A DNA stretch of 64,000 nucleotides, taken from NCBI GenBank assembly GCA_947652115.1, contig OX393573.1, forward strand, positions 13,448,991 to 13,512,990, written 5' to 3'. The notes under the pieces were generated by a model, which worked only from the letters and a program-made list of their open reading frames with translations, was not told the DNA's origin and made no database searches. This document shows, piece after piece, positions 21,501 to 34,413 of the stretch. Source of the stretch: Blastomussa wellsi. Its lineage: Eukaryota > Cnidaria > Anthozoa > Scleractinia > Plerogyridae. Position 1 is the first letter of the stretch, and every line of letters starts with the position of its first letter. Made by a program: the position numbers and the translations under genes.

Positions 21501-22261
21501 CAGTGACTTCGCGATTAATTAAATGCCAAATGTTCATGTTGGGAATTTCTGCTCACCTTGGCTGGGACCTCCATGATTTGTAATTAAGCCATTCTTACAA
21601 AGTTTCCGTTTGAAGATCACTATTTGTTTTAGTTGTCGCGGTGGTATGCTTATACAATATGTCTAGAATTCTCGGTATTTCCACGATCGGTAAATCCAAA
21701 AAGGCTGCAGATTTATTTCTAAAACTGAACGATCAAGCTTCTACTCAGTTAATGTTAATCTTAGTGTGTGCAAGGGTGACGTACTTTAGAGAGAGAACTT
21801 AGGGATACCATCAGCGATAAGGGAACAAACAATGTTAAAGCTTGGTTGAAAAAGTAAATACGACATGTAGCAGTTGCAATAAAAGTGCAGAGCCTTGGTA
21901 TCACTACGCTAGGGCGAGTCAGCCTATCGTTTGAGCAAAATTAAACAAATTGATCAACTGAAAAAGGAGGTTACAACGGGGGTGACAACTCTAACAAGAC
22001 CTGTTTCGGGAGAAAAACAAAAGAATCGAGAAGACTCTGGATTTTTGATGGTGAATATGACATAGTTCTGGAATACTGCAGAAAAAAAGAGAAAAGTTTG
22101 ACATTTTACAAGAATGTCAAAAAAACACTCGGAATGATGTTCAAAATAGCTGGGAGGACTCAAAGTTCCACATGGTGTTGCTCAAACAACGTTTGTTAGA
22201 GTTGTCACTCCCATGATTAAACTCTTTTGGCACAGTGCCCCATTATGTTAAAAAGAAAAAA
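21501..22261. other. Non-coding stretch after the gap
   Basis: Begins with one minus-orientation satellite unit (CAGTGACTTCGCGATTAATT). The rest shows no coding exon I can support. The 3' UTR of gene A and the promoter or first exon of gene B could be between here and 25018. Confidence 0.4.
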
Positions 22262-22810
22262 ATTATATTAGGACGAACATTTCGCAGTTAATTAATCGCG
22301 AAGTCACTGATTCCTCAACATATTCAGACAACCATTTCGCAGTTAATTAATCGCGAAGTCCCTGATTTACCTACATATGTTGACGAACATTTCGCAGTTA
22401 ATTAATCGCGAAGTCCCTGATTCCTTGATATGTGTAGACGGACATTTCGCATTTAATTAATCGCGAAGTCACTGATTCCCTCATATATTCAGACGGACAT
22501 TTCGCAGTTAATTAATCGCGAAGTCACTGATTCCCTAATATATTCTGACAACCATTTCGCAGTTAATTAATCGCGAAGTCCCTGATTTAATAAAATTTTC
22601 AGACAACCATTTCGCAGTTAATTAATCGCGAAGTCCCTGATTTCCTAAAATATTCAGACGAACATTTCGCAGTTAATTAATCGCGAAGTAACTGATTCCC
22701 TAATATATTAGGACGAACATTTCGCAGTTAATTAATCGCGAAGTCACTGATTCTCTTATATGCATATATGTACAAAGCGAATAATTCGAGGTTAGTTAAC
22801 GGCGAAATTT
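22262..22810 (+). repeat. 55-56 bp satellite array
   Basis: Nine clear copies of a unit containing ACATTTCGCAGTTAATTAAT then CGCGAAGTCCCTGATT, at about 22272, 22328, 22384, 22440, 22494, 22550, 22604, 22661 and 22715, followed by a degenerate copy near 22777-22800. Each unit carries a short palindrome (TTCGC...TTAATTAA...GCGAA). It is not a CRISPR: the parts between the cores are themselves similar from copy to copy. Confidence 0.92.
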
Positions 22811-23275
22811 GGATCTGAAATATTAGAAATCAAAATATTTTGAAAAAAATATCTGAGATGTTTTATTGCAAATTTTCATAATTTCTCTATAGATATAATT
22901 CATTACAAAATTTTTACTTATATTAACTCCCTTTATTGGTGCGGATAAAAAATGGAACCTTCCAGTTTTAATTCCAATAGAAAAATTAATCTGTGAAGGT
23001 GATCTACGCCTTTATTGTTAAGTCTCACGTCTACGGATCAATTCCTTTCTCCCAGTTAAACTAAACTAGTTAATTTGCAAAGTTCAGGTATCCTGACAAG
23101 ACAAACTAATGTTTGATATTCAGAATCGCAGTTACATGACCTGATGCAGCGAAAATTTGCAGAACGCCGAACGCCGAATTTCACTGACTTGCCAGCACAA
23201 GCAAACATAATTTAATGATTTTCACAGAGACTAGCATGAACATCCTGTAATAAATGTTTTTGGCAACAGAAATAC

Positions 23276-24323
23276 TAGCCTGCGTGCAGCCGTCTCCTAT
23301 TTCCTAAAGCGGAAAAGTGACGTCTGCGAATCGGCGTCGCTAATCGTGTTCCAGTATCCTTCTGTTCGAGATTAAATTTAGCATAAATTATAGCTTTAAT
23401 TCAGAAATTTCGCTCAATCAAATGGAATCAATTTAGAGAGCTTAAGAAATAGAAATAACACAGAAAAACGGTACTAGCAAAGACAGTGAGTAGCAAAACA
23501 TATGGCAAATTACAGCTCATGATCTGCCAAGTGTCAAAAAATAAAAATTCACAGGGTTAAAGAAATGGTGAAGACCTTTGACCTCAGCTGAATATTTGCT
23601 AAATTACTGAGTGAGTCGTACGGGACTGTTTGAGTTGAAGTTACCCCTAATTATACAGAATATATCAAGCATTCAAAAAAACACAAAGCGAAATAGCTCG
23701 AAAACGAGTTTAATCTGAGACAAATGTCAGGAACCGCAAGAGTTATATACGGCATCCTGTCAACTCCTTTAGTAACTTTTAGTACACGATCACGAAAGCG
23801 ATTCATCCAAAAGTACTCGCCCTTCGAGGATTCCACACTGTAAATTCCAAGTGTTTGGAACTCCTTATTCACTGGCAGCTCAGCCTTGAAAGATTTATAA
23901 CCGCTTTCATGCAAGATTTCGTCCTCGATCTTTCATAATAATCCCCGCGGGTCACTTCCGTAGCTTTCCAACGCATCGATTGCTTGATACACAGGGATCT
24001 TACAGGGACTTTTTCACTTTGAAATTCTCCTCTACCTTGAACCAGACGAAGAAGCGAAATAAACTGCACAAAATCACTCGTGAGTTACGGTTAATGTCTT
24101 CCTCTTGCATGTTAATGAAAACACAACGCATAATTATGTTGAGTATTTTACGATGACAGCCAATCGGGGTTGATTCTAACAATGCCTACTGTCAAAGCAA
24201 CCAATGAGAGAGCGGTCCCCAGATTCTGGAGAAACAGCAGGATACAGGAACACGATTAACGACGCCGTTTCGCAGACGTCACATTTCCGCTTTAGGAAAT
24301 AGGAGACGACTGCATGCAGGCTA
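23276..24323. mobile_element. Non-autonomous DNA transposon, about 1.05 kb
   Basis: Inverted ends of about 85 bp: TAGCCTGCGTGCAGCCGTCT with CTCCTATTTCCTAAAGCGG on the left, complement AGGAGACGACTGCATGCAGGCTA on the right, continuing inward through the GACGTC and AACACGATTA blocks. The interior has no transposase-like frame. Confidence 0.8.
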
Positions 24324-24799
24324 CAGAAATACCTGATCAAATACCTGAAAAAGTAATAGACCACAATTTATACAGTTCTGTGACATGTAACCAGGCCTCT
24401 GTATGAAAGTGAGGCTTGGGGTGGCCTTGTCATGATAAAGACCAGAAACTAATTAGCATAAGAATATGAGGATTTACATATCAAAAGAAAGAGGGTTTGT
24501 ATCTAAACAAGGTCACCTTCAGCCTCACTTCCACTCAAAGGGTGGTAACTAAGCACAGAACTGTAAAATGGCGTATTGCCTGGATCAGAGCTTCTCTGTA
24601 ATAAACAGTGTTCCTTCGTTGTGTTGTCATTTTTTTATCTTTTGATTCCATTCACCTTGTTCTCACTACGGGGTTTAGTAATAGAAGCAGTGCCCAAAAT
24701 AGAAATAGAGAAGATCATATCAAACTTTGGGCCCACCGAGGCCTTAAACCACAAGCATTCTATTATTTACCCTAATCATAGGCATATGGACAATCGTTT

Positions 24800-24960
24800 G
24801 TTCAGGGAGGGGCGTGGGGGGGGGAGGGGGAGGGGTGATGAGTCATTTGCCCAAAAAATTCCCCCAAATTCCTCTTCAGCTGCAAAAAAAAAAAACATAA
24901 GTTGCTCAAAATTTTTGGGGCTGCATACCCCCTCCCCCTTCCCCCCCTCCTCAGCCCATT
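24800..24960. repeat. G-rich / C-rich repeat fragment
   Basis: A GGGGAGGGGG tract followed about 100 bases later by CCCCCTCCCCCTTCCCCCC. The arms can pair, so it is probably a MITE remnant. It lies just upstream of the first recognised exon of gene B. Confidence 0.45.
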
Positions 24961-25018
24961 AGGTGACTGTGCATGACCTCTTAATAACCTACAGCTCGCA
25001 ATCCTTATTATTCACCAG

Positions 25019-25082
25019 AAATCAAAGGTGCATTGAAACAATAAATGAAATATTGTTTGACCTTGGATGCCTTGCTCCAGCT
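25019..25082 (+). CDS. Gene B exon 2 (first recognised)
   Basis: Acceptor TTCACCAG, donor GTAAGT. Reads NQRCIETINEILFDLGCLAPA, matching gene A exon 2, with one extra codon. Phase 2 in means a coding exon must exist upstream. Confidence 0.85.
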
Positions 25083-28000
25083 GTAAGTATTGAAGACTTG
25101 ATTTGTAGGACAGATTTGGGGGGAGGGGGGGGGGGGGGGGTAAGAAAGAAAGTCCCTGAAACCAGGCCCAGTAAATTTCCTGAGGAAATCCCAATTAATT
25201 TCACAATTGCGCTAGTCCCCCACCCCACTTGACCTTAAACAGTTGCTAATAGCGGAGTTCCAGCTGCTCAAAGGGCGGCAAAGCAGAGCACCATACCTAT
25301 AGAAATAGGAGACCCAAGCATGCACACAAAGTACAAAGAGGAGAACCATGCCTTTCATTTCTCATTGTCAAAATGGCAAGCGCCATGACTTGCGGGCGCA
25401 TGCAAAATACGTATGTACATCCGTACGAGCATACGTCCGACGACATTGCCCCAAATATCAATACGAAGGCCATAGTCCAGAGAGTTCGACCTGGTTAACA
25501 TTTTTGAAGGTTATCATGAGCTTATGTGTTTGCCATGTCATGGTCAATTGACAGTTGTCAAAAGAAAGGATCCGCTGACCAGTACCACATGACCAGATTG
25601 CGGGCTCACATGTGTTTTTGAAGTTGACCACTGACCAGGATTTTTTAATTTTTCATGGTCATTTTCAGCAGAAATTCTTCAATTGGAGTTGACGTTTTTA
25701 ATTATTCGTATTTATTTCAGCTGTGGAATCTTTCTTGAGTAGTTGCGCATCCCAGTACTTTTAATGAACACAATTCCAGCACGCAATTTCAGAAATTATT
25801 AAGAACCAGCAAAAACACCAGAGCTCTGCTTTTAGGCATATATTATTTCATAAAGCGCCAGTTAATTTTTTTCCAAAGTAATATGATCTTGGATTTTTTT
25901 AACGGTAACTAGTTCAGTGCTCAGAATTGCTTCTAGTTGCACTGATATTGAGATATTGAGTAGTGATTGTGTTTTGATTTATTGTATAACTTGATATATT
26001 TTGATCCCAGCTTCTCATAATTTTGGTGCTGGCATCACTGAGGCGTCGAGTTAATTTCAAACTGGAATACTGCAATGGATTTCCTGGTCTTTTAATGTGG
26101 GTGAATCATAGTTACTTGTTAATTGTTGTTACAGACCTTGGTGCACTTCTATGTCAAGGGAAATATTCCGCTGGGGCACCTTGGTACTACTAGCTCCAAT
26201 GTTGATACTAGTCAAACTGGTCAGTTTCAGTGAAACTCAAAATTTAGGTGCATACTTGTTTGACATTAAAAAAGGTTTAAAATCTAACTAATAAGACTGA
26301 ATTGTAACAGATAAAAACTTTTGTAGAGATAAAAAAGAGATAGTACAAAGAGATCGGATAAACTAAGGTTTAGACAACCATGACCGCACCCTCCCCTCCC
26401 GAAAGAGTTGGATGTGTAGTTGTGTACAGTGATATATATATTTTGATATAATAATTATTATATGAACTGAAGTTAAGCCAATCCACAATCCACATTGGTT
26501 TCATTCCTTTGATACCCTACCTCTGTTACATTCTCGTCCCCATAGCCCTTTTTGTTTCTCTTAGACGGTGGGGCCTAGGCACTAGAAACAAAGGGCTCTG
26601 GAGACATAGAACGTCCAGTCCTAGATTCTAGGACTATTTGACCTCTTGTATGAAGTATTCATGTTTCTACATGTTGTGTTCTTTAATATGGTGGCTGACA
26701 AATGTTTTGACTTCATTTTGATTTCCTTGTTCTCAACCAGCCAATAAAAAAAATGTTTTTTTTGAAAATCGTAAGTCCCCAGATCTCTTTGTTTTTTTGT
26801 GCCAAGACCCTGCTGTCTATTAAGAGAAACCAAAATGGCCACTAGTGCTATATATGGACATAAGATGCAAGTAGTCTGGGTTCAAGCTGACCCAGCTCAC
26901 TGCACTGAGTCACATTCTCGTCCCCAGAGCCGCTTGTCCATTTTAGCTGGCTAGGCCTGTCCAGGAGGAACAAGTGGCTCTGGGGACACATGATTTAAAT
27001 GGCTGAAATCTAACAAAGGGAGTCCAATCACATCTACCATTTTAAATGTGCTAATGACAAAGGGATTTTAAAACAGCTGATGTGATTGGACTCCCTTTGT
27101 TTGATTTCAGCCAATCAAATCATGTGTCCCCAGACAAGCGGCTCTGTAGATGAGAATGCACTGAGTTCCTCTTGCCACCCAGGTGTATATTATCAAAATC
27201 ACTGGAGTGGTAAAATGCAGTCACTTAAGGCCGGTTCTCACGAGCGCATAAGCATAAGCAAGTGAGAACACCCGCGACATAAGCATAAGCATAAGCATAA
27301 GAAAAACGAACATGTCTGTTTTTCTTATGTTGGCTTGTGGTTATGCTGATGCTTATGTCTCAGTTTTCACAAGTGAGAACGGGGCCGACATAAGCGTAAG
27401 CATGAGAAAAACGAACATGTTTGTTTTTCTTATGTCGGCTTCTGCTTATGCTTATGCTTATGTCGCAGTTTTCACAAGTGAGAACGGGGCCGACATAAGC
27501 GTAAGCATAAGTTCAAGCCTTTCAACCAATCACATGTCACTTTGACCCAGACTTCTGCGGAAAGTATCACAAGCAAAATGGCGGACACCATGACTTCTGT
27601 AGACATCAGCCATCTTGTTTTTAAACATGCAGGAGACCTGGTATCGAGTATTACGTCAAAAAATGTATTCTGCGCATGCGTATGTCCTTATTCTTATGCC
27701 GCGTGTGTTCTCACTTGCTTATGCTTGTGCTTATGCTTATGCATTAGTGAGAACCAGCCTTAAATGTCATCTTGCACTGCAACAATCTCAATCACGTAAA
27801 TCATTTTATCACATATGGACCCTGTTTATTTATTGGAAAGCCAACAGAAAGCTTTGTGACTTTTGGATACTCTCTGCTGCAAAACAGTATGAAACCTATT
27901 TAAATTAAACAAAACCTGCCTTTCTTTCAAGCTGAATATATCCTGTGAGTTTTCCGACTCGATGGGCTTGATAGCATCATTATAATTACGCAAACACGAA

Positions 28001-31000
28001 CCAAGTTGCTTTTTTCAGATCACGTGTTAAGAATCAAACTAATCCAAGTTGAAATTTCTAACTGCAGTTCCACTGACTAGTGATTTTTGATAGTATTAAA
28101 TGGGCTTTTTGTAAATGCGCAGGGAGGTAACCCTGCGATGGATAATGTTTGTTTGATATTCAAAAACTACATCTTAAGTTGTATATCTGCCCAGGTATTT
28201 ATTATCTTTAATTTGGGTCACAAGTTGCTCAGTATGTTTTAATAAGCCCCACTTCTAGATAATACATTAATAAATAAGAATTATGTACTGTTTAATTTCT
28301 TTTCAGACCAGTCAACTTCTTGGGTGGGTTTAGTAACAGATTCACCATCGCTGCCACATTTGGAGCGACTGCCAGTACATGTCTTGCAATGTTTTTTAAT
28401 CGACAAAATGGTTTATTTTACTTGCCTGGACCTGCTTGGGTGAAGGGTTAGTAAAGATGTGATTTTGTTTTCTTTTAGACAAACTGTGCTTTGTTAAATT
28501 TGAATTCTAAAAAAGAAAGTTCAAAACTTAAGAAACTTATTATGTAAAAAATGATTCAATTTGTGATTATATAATTTCTTGAATACTCCCTTTAGTTTGT
28601 CTTTCTATAACAGCCATTTTCACCCCACCCACCCCCCACACAACACCAACCACCCCCCCCCCCCCTCCACCCTCTTACACAGTGTTCAGAACTGGCCAGT
28701 TAATGAACTTGGCTTCAATGCTCCCACAGGTTAGGGAGGTATATATAACCATATTAAAAAAATGTAGCTCTAATGATGATGTTGACTGGTTTTTAAATGT
28801 GAATTCAGTGTATTTTTTTTTCTATTTTAATTAGTTTTTCAGGGTATCATAGGTGTTCTTGTGTATGGGATACTGTATTACCCATTCTTTGCCTGCCTTA
28901 CAACAGAGTACAAGCTACTTGGTTCACTGATGGGATTTCTTTATGTTACATTAAGGTGAGACCATATCACACACGATTCCTACCAACTTTCTTCTCTACA
29001 TCTCACCTGGGTCATGACTGGCACAGGTGCTGATAGAATAATTACACTGAACGTTTTAAGTCCGGCTGCCCCACAACATTCTTGGGGGTATGTGGGATGG
29101 GGGGAGGGATAGCATGAATGGCATCCCTCTTTCCTTCTTTTGAATTGACTTAAGGTGCATGGCATTTGCCTTTGATTCTTTTGAACTTTTGAACATAAAT
29201 AAAAGGATAGACTTTCGAATGTTGATAGTAAAGCTGATTTGTGCACTGTTGCCATGGTAATGTGACTGAATAGAAGCATGAATTTAAAATTGGGTTTAAT
29301 ATTAATTTGCAGAAAATTCAGTCATTAGATTTCCTCTATCATTTGCTTGAAACAAACTTGTCACAATACTGACATGTAGACTCCATATTCTATTCTAGAC
29401 CAATTTTTAGGTATCTGTCCTTGAAAGATAACTCCATTATTTACAATTTCCTCTGTTACAGTGCAACTAACTCAACTGGGGCCACCCAATGTTTTTCAGC
29501 CAATCACAAGATGAGCTCAGAACAAAAGAATCAGAGTTTGTTCGTAAGCGGATCACTTTTGATCGGTTACTTTCGATCCTAAATTTTCAACAACATCTGT
29601 AGCAGTCTGAGAGGCTGTCGTATTTTCAGTCACAAAATTTATAAATGGAGCTTTCTTGTCGTTTTTCGAGTTTAAAAATGACCATTCACCACCATGGTTT
29701 GATTGTATTGTATTAGAAACGAACTTACTATTCGAATAAGACAGATCGTTCTTAGCCGTTATTCAACATTTCAGGCTGTCATTTGGCAAATATTTATTCA
29801 TCTTTATATTAACCGAAGCTTTAAGCTTTAATAGAAATACTCCTAAAACAGTATACACTATGAACGTTTCATTTTCTTTCGCCGAAAACTATGATAATTT
29901 GTGCCTGTGAAACAATGACGACCACTAAAAGAGATGTTCTTCTAAATTTAGGATCAAAAGTAACCAAAGTATCCTTCCAAGGTGCCTCATTGCATTTGTT
30001 CCTCTGATAAAAAAACACAGATTCTTTTGTTCTGAACGCGTCTTGTGATTGGCTGAAAAACGTTGGGCGGCCCCGGTTGAATTCGTTGGACTGTAAATTT
30101 CAGTATTTTTGCAATAATCTACTTTCTTGTTTCCTGAAGTATTTTCGTGCCTTGAATTTTGTGAAATTCTAATGGGCAGTTTTCAAGAAATACGTGTATT
30201 TCAGAAAGACTGGACCTAGAAATTGAGTTCAATCTCAACTTTTGGACTAACTACGCATGCGCTGCATTTAACTGGGTTCCCATGGTAACACTGAAAAACC
30301 TGCCAAATTTGACTTTTTCTGGCATTACCCATTCTAAAAAGACTTAGTCTACAACACACTATATCATTTTCAGAAGAAATATGCCTCGCATAAAACCGCC
30401 TTAGAACAAAAAACTCATCACTCTTTCGGCATTGGCACCGGATACTCGGCCACAAAGGGTTCCAGTCAGCCCCCGCTATTTTTGATGCAATCAAAATTAT
30501 GGAAATTGTGTGGTGAAGCATTATCTGATCACATTGCTGTAAGCCTATGCTACTGAGCATGTTTAAATTGCCTTTAGTAAGTTTCTCAGTGATCTCTTTC
30601 ATTTTGATGATCGTCACAGCTCATGTAAAATGTGATACTGAAAATCTTGCATGTAAACAATGACTAAGGCATGGTTGACTGAGACGTTTTAATTAATGTT
30701 TCTACAAAAAACTTGAAAAACAGTTTTATAATATAAATATATTATTATACATTATTATGCAATTTCATTTTTATTCTTCGTAACTAAATGCATCTTATCT
30801 CAATTTGTTTACTCTACAGATTCTGTTTTAAACTTGTGATTGATTTTCAGTGTGGACGTTACCTTGTGGTAAGGGACCATTTATTTAATAATACAGTGGA
30901 CTGTTGAGGAAAAGCACATGCCAGGCCGATCAACTAGAATATTTGAATAAATTATTGAGAATTTGAATGGGGAAACTTGTTGAAGCTTTTTTTTGAAAAC

Positions 31001-34000
31001 TTTTTGTCATATACCTTATTCCTACTAATTTTCATGTACTAAATTTCAAAAGATTCAGTTGGCAAAACTGTACTAAATTTTTTATTTTTGTCAGTGTTTT
31101 ATTTTCTTAAACCCTGAGCTAAGGAACTTGCAATGTACATGTAATGTCACGGAGAAGCGTTACTCCGCGAGATTTAAGTAACACGGGATCCCCCGCGGGA
31201 TTCCTGAAAACACGTGCAAAGAAAGAGAGAGGCATGTTGAGAATAAAATCTGCCATGTTGAGTTTATGTTTGTGTGAATGTGGTCCTCACTCGCCCATCA
31301 CGACATTTAATTTAATAACAAGAATGATGTGGTATTAAATGTTTCATTTTAAAACTGTTTGCAAGCAGTAATAAAGCAAATATAAGCAATTTGTGAATAT
31401 TAGCAAGAATAAGATAGATACTGATGAAGTAGCAGGATTTTTCCTTTTATCAATAATTAAATCATTAATAATCTTAAAAGCACACCGTGAAGACAGCGTT
31501 CATTTCTTGCATGCTCATTTTGTTTCATAATATTCTAGACTTTTTTGCGATTAGTAAGGTGACCAATTGTTAGCTGTTTTCAAAATGAGTAACCAATAAG
31601 AATTGAACGTTGTGTTTTACCTGCAATGGATATTTTTATCTTCCCCAGACATTTCAATAACCCATGTTACATGTGTGTTTATGGTGACTGCTTTTAGTAC
31701 ATTCGCTATTTTCTGTGGGTTGGTTTGATTCTATGCTATGTATGTACTGTAAGCTTCTTTCTACTTGAACTTTACAGCAGTTTGTTTTTCCTAGGGTGAG
31801 ACCAAGAAAGCTTTCTACGTGGCACGACTGGGAGGCATTCCAACCTACTTGTGCACTTTGTTTGTCCTAGTAAGGTTTGCTGTACTGCTTTACTTTGAAG
31901 TGCGAAAGAAATGGTTTCCAGCCACAACTGTGAGGAGGGTAAGTGACATTTTTCAATTCATCATTCTTCCAGTCGAGCATAAAATTCTGTCCAATAGTAT
32001 GTATATTCTTTATGGCATCCATGCAGCTATGCCTGAAGAGGAATCGAAACTACAAAATAAAATCTATTTTTAACTATTTCAACCAAATAAATATTTAAAT
32101 AATGCACATTTACAGAAAATTAATTAACTTACTGGTAGATTTGCAGTCTTTCCAATAAAACCGTGAACTCCAGAAATGTTTATGGAATGTTATTGTGTTA
32201 CAAAGAAAAAGCAAATCAGGTGTGGGAAAACTAAACCGCAAACAGCAACGGTCATTTGTTTGTGGTTTTGAGGTTTGTTCGCGTGTCCTGAACTTTGCTG
32301 CGATTGGTCACTACACAATAAACATTCCAGAAATTTTTTCTGGTGTTCACAGTTTTACGGGAAAGACTGTAAAACAGGTGTCGCCATTTCTAAATGATCT
32401 TTGGCAATGTGTAAAATTCCTTCAAATCAAAGGAACCTTGAAATCAATAGCTTACCAACTGAAGGTAGAAAAGGTTGATGTAACTCTAATTACTGAGAAG
32501 AAAGCTAGCTAATTTAATTAGACTAAGCTCTTTTTTGTGTCAATGGTGACAGAGATCGTTTTTTTTTTCAAATTATCTCTTTTAGGGAGGTGGTGAAATT
32601 TCTGATATTCGTTTGGCGAAAGAACCAGAGATAGCTCACATCAAAGAGCTGATAAATCCAGGATCAGTCTCGTAAGCATTGTTTCGAGGTGTTTAAACAC
32701 TGAGGATCCCAGAAAACTCTTATTTATTAGCCATTTTTTTTCACACAACATCCCTTTAATATAACAATAGAGTTGATGTTCGCGGGAGTAAATATGTTTT
32801 TGGCCTGACTCAGACTCAGTTTAGCCCGAGCCCTTGGGGAGGGCTAAAATGAGCTCTGAGGAGGGCCAAAAACATATTTATGCCCAAGAACATCAACTCT
32901 ATTACTATTATAATCATTTCAGAGGGCATTGAGACAGTAAGCGATATCTTGAACACTGCCGGCAGTTAGTCGGCATTTATTTTGATCAAAAATCAGGCTA
33001 AAGATATTTTCAAACCTTGCCAGAAAACCTCAAAATTCATGTTTAATGCTTAGAACAAAATTTGCTCTACATTTTCTTGACATTACACATACAGAATTCT
33101 ATAGACAGCAAAGAAATATCTATTTAGCGTTGTTAAAATGAAATGTGCAGCAAATGGCTCTGGATGAGTTCCGCTCAATGAAAACAAACTTGCGTTCACT
33201 TCAGTTTGGCTGCCTGGATTCTTTGAGTTTCCATATATAAATTCCTCTTCATCTAGCTGAGAAGAGTGAGAATTTGCTTATATTAATTGTTAGCCATTTC
33301 AGCCGTTTTGTCCTTATAGAGCTAGAGAACAGCACAGATGGAAAAGCCTCAACTGAGTCAGACAGAGCTTGAAGAGTTGCTTGCGAGCAAAAAAATGGCG
33401 CAAACAGTTGAATAGTTTTCAATTCTGATTGGTTGGCGTCTTCACTTTCTTGTTTCTGATTGGTCCACGCGGTGGCTGAAATTCTCCATTTTAGCCCGTA
33501 AAATACGCCACAATGCCCGATGAAATGATTATAATGCTAATCCTTGAATTCCTCCGGGGTGCGTTTTCTTAGTGCTTTAGTTGACAAGGACAAAAATTAA
33601 AATAACAGTGTGATCGACCTGTATTATTATTATTATCGTTTTTTAGACCACTTTAATTTGTCTTTAAGTTTAGGGAAACATGCTGAAACAGTGATACTCT
33701 TTCACACAAGTTAATAAGTGACATTTCAAGAATTACGGTATTTTTCGATATTTTTTTGTTTGTTGCTTAAAAAGTTTACTATGTGTAAAATCATGTTTTG
33801 CATTTCTCCTCACCGCTGTATAGTGACCGTTGCTTAGTGACAAGACCTCATGCACTTGTTACTATTAACAACATTTTGTTGTATGACTTCAATTTATGAT
33901 TATACCAGCCATACATTGGAAATTATTGCTGCACTATTTTTTGTTAGAGGTTTTGAGGAGATGAAGTGGTACCCAAAGTTGCTTTATCCCATATACACAC

Positions 34001-34377
34001 CAAGAAGAGGTTGGTACACGTAATTGCATGTTCTTATTTCGGAACAGTTGAGCTATTTAAAAGGAGCTGTATCACAATATTTTGAGTTATTTCTTCGACA
34101 ACCTAAATTACCCTTAAAATGTAGGAAACCTAAAAATAATACACACCGTAGTTTGTTAAGGAAGAAAAAACACCAAAGGAGTGATACTAAACCAAAAACG
34201 AACAAGTTAGCTTGGCTTAGGATGGAGAAGGTCAAAAGTGATTAATCAGTGAGATTTTGCTTCACCGTATAATTCCATTATTATTCATTCAAAATATTTC
34301 CCCGTTTCTAATTGGTTAAAACCACACGCATAATTCACCATAACCAGCTGCTGTTCACCAAATTTGGAAAGAATCTT

Positions 34378-34413
<36 letters not shown>

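Noticed and set aside
22262..22810. CRISPR-like direct repeats
   Set aside because: The parts between cores are similar to each other rather than unique, and the genome is eukaryotic.
24576..24962. 128-codon frame as first exon of gene B
   Set aside because: No in-frame donor with phase 2 joining to 25019; it is composed of low-complexity G/C-rich sequence in its second half.
30216..30617. 133-codon minus frame in a gene B intron
   Set aside because: No motif, no splice context, antisense within intron; most likely chance.
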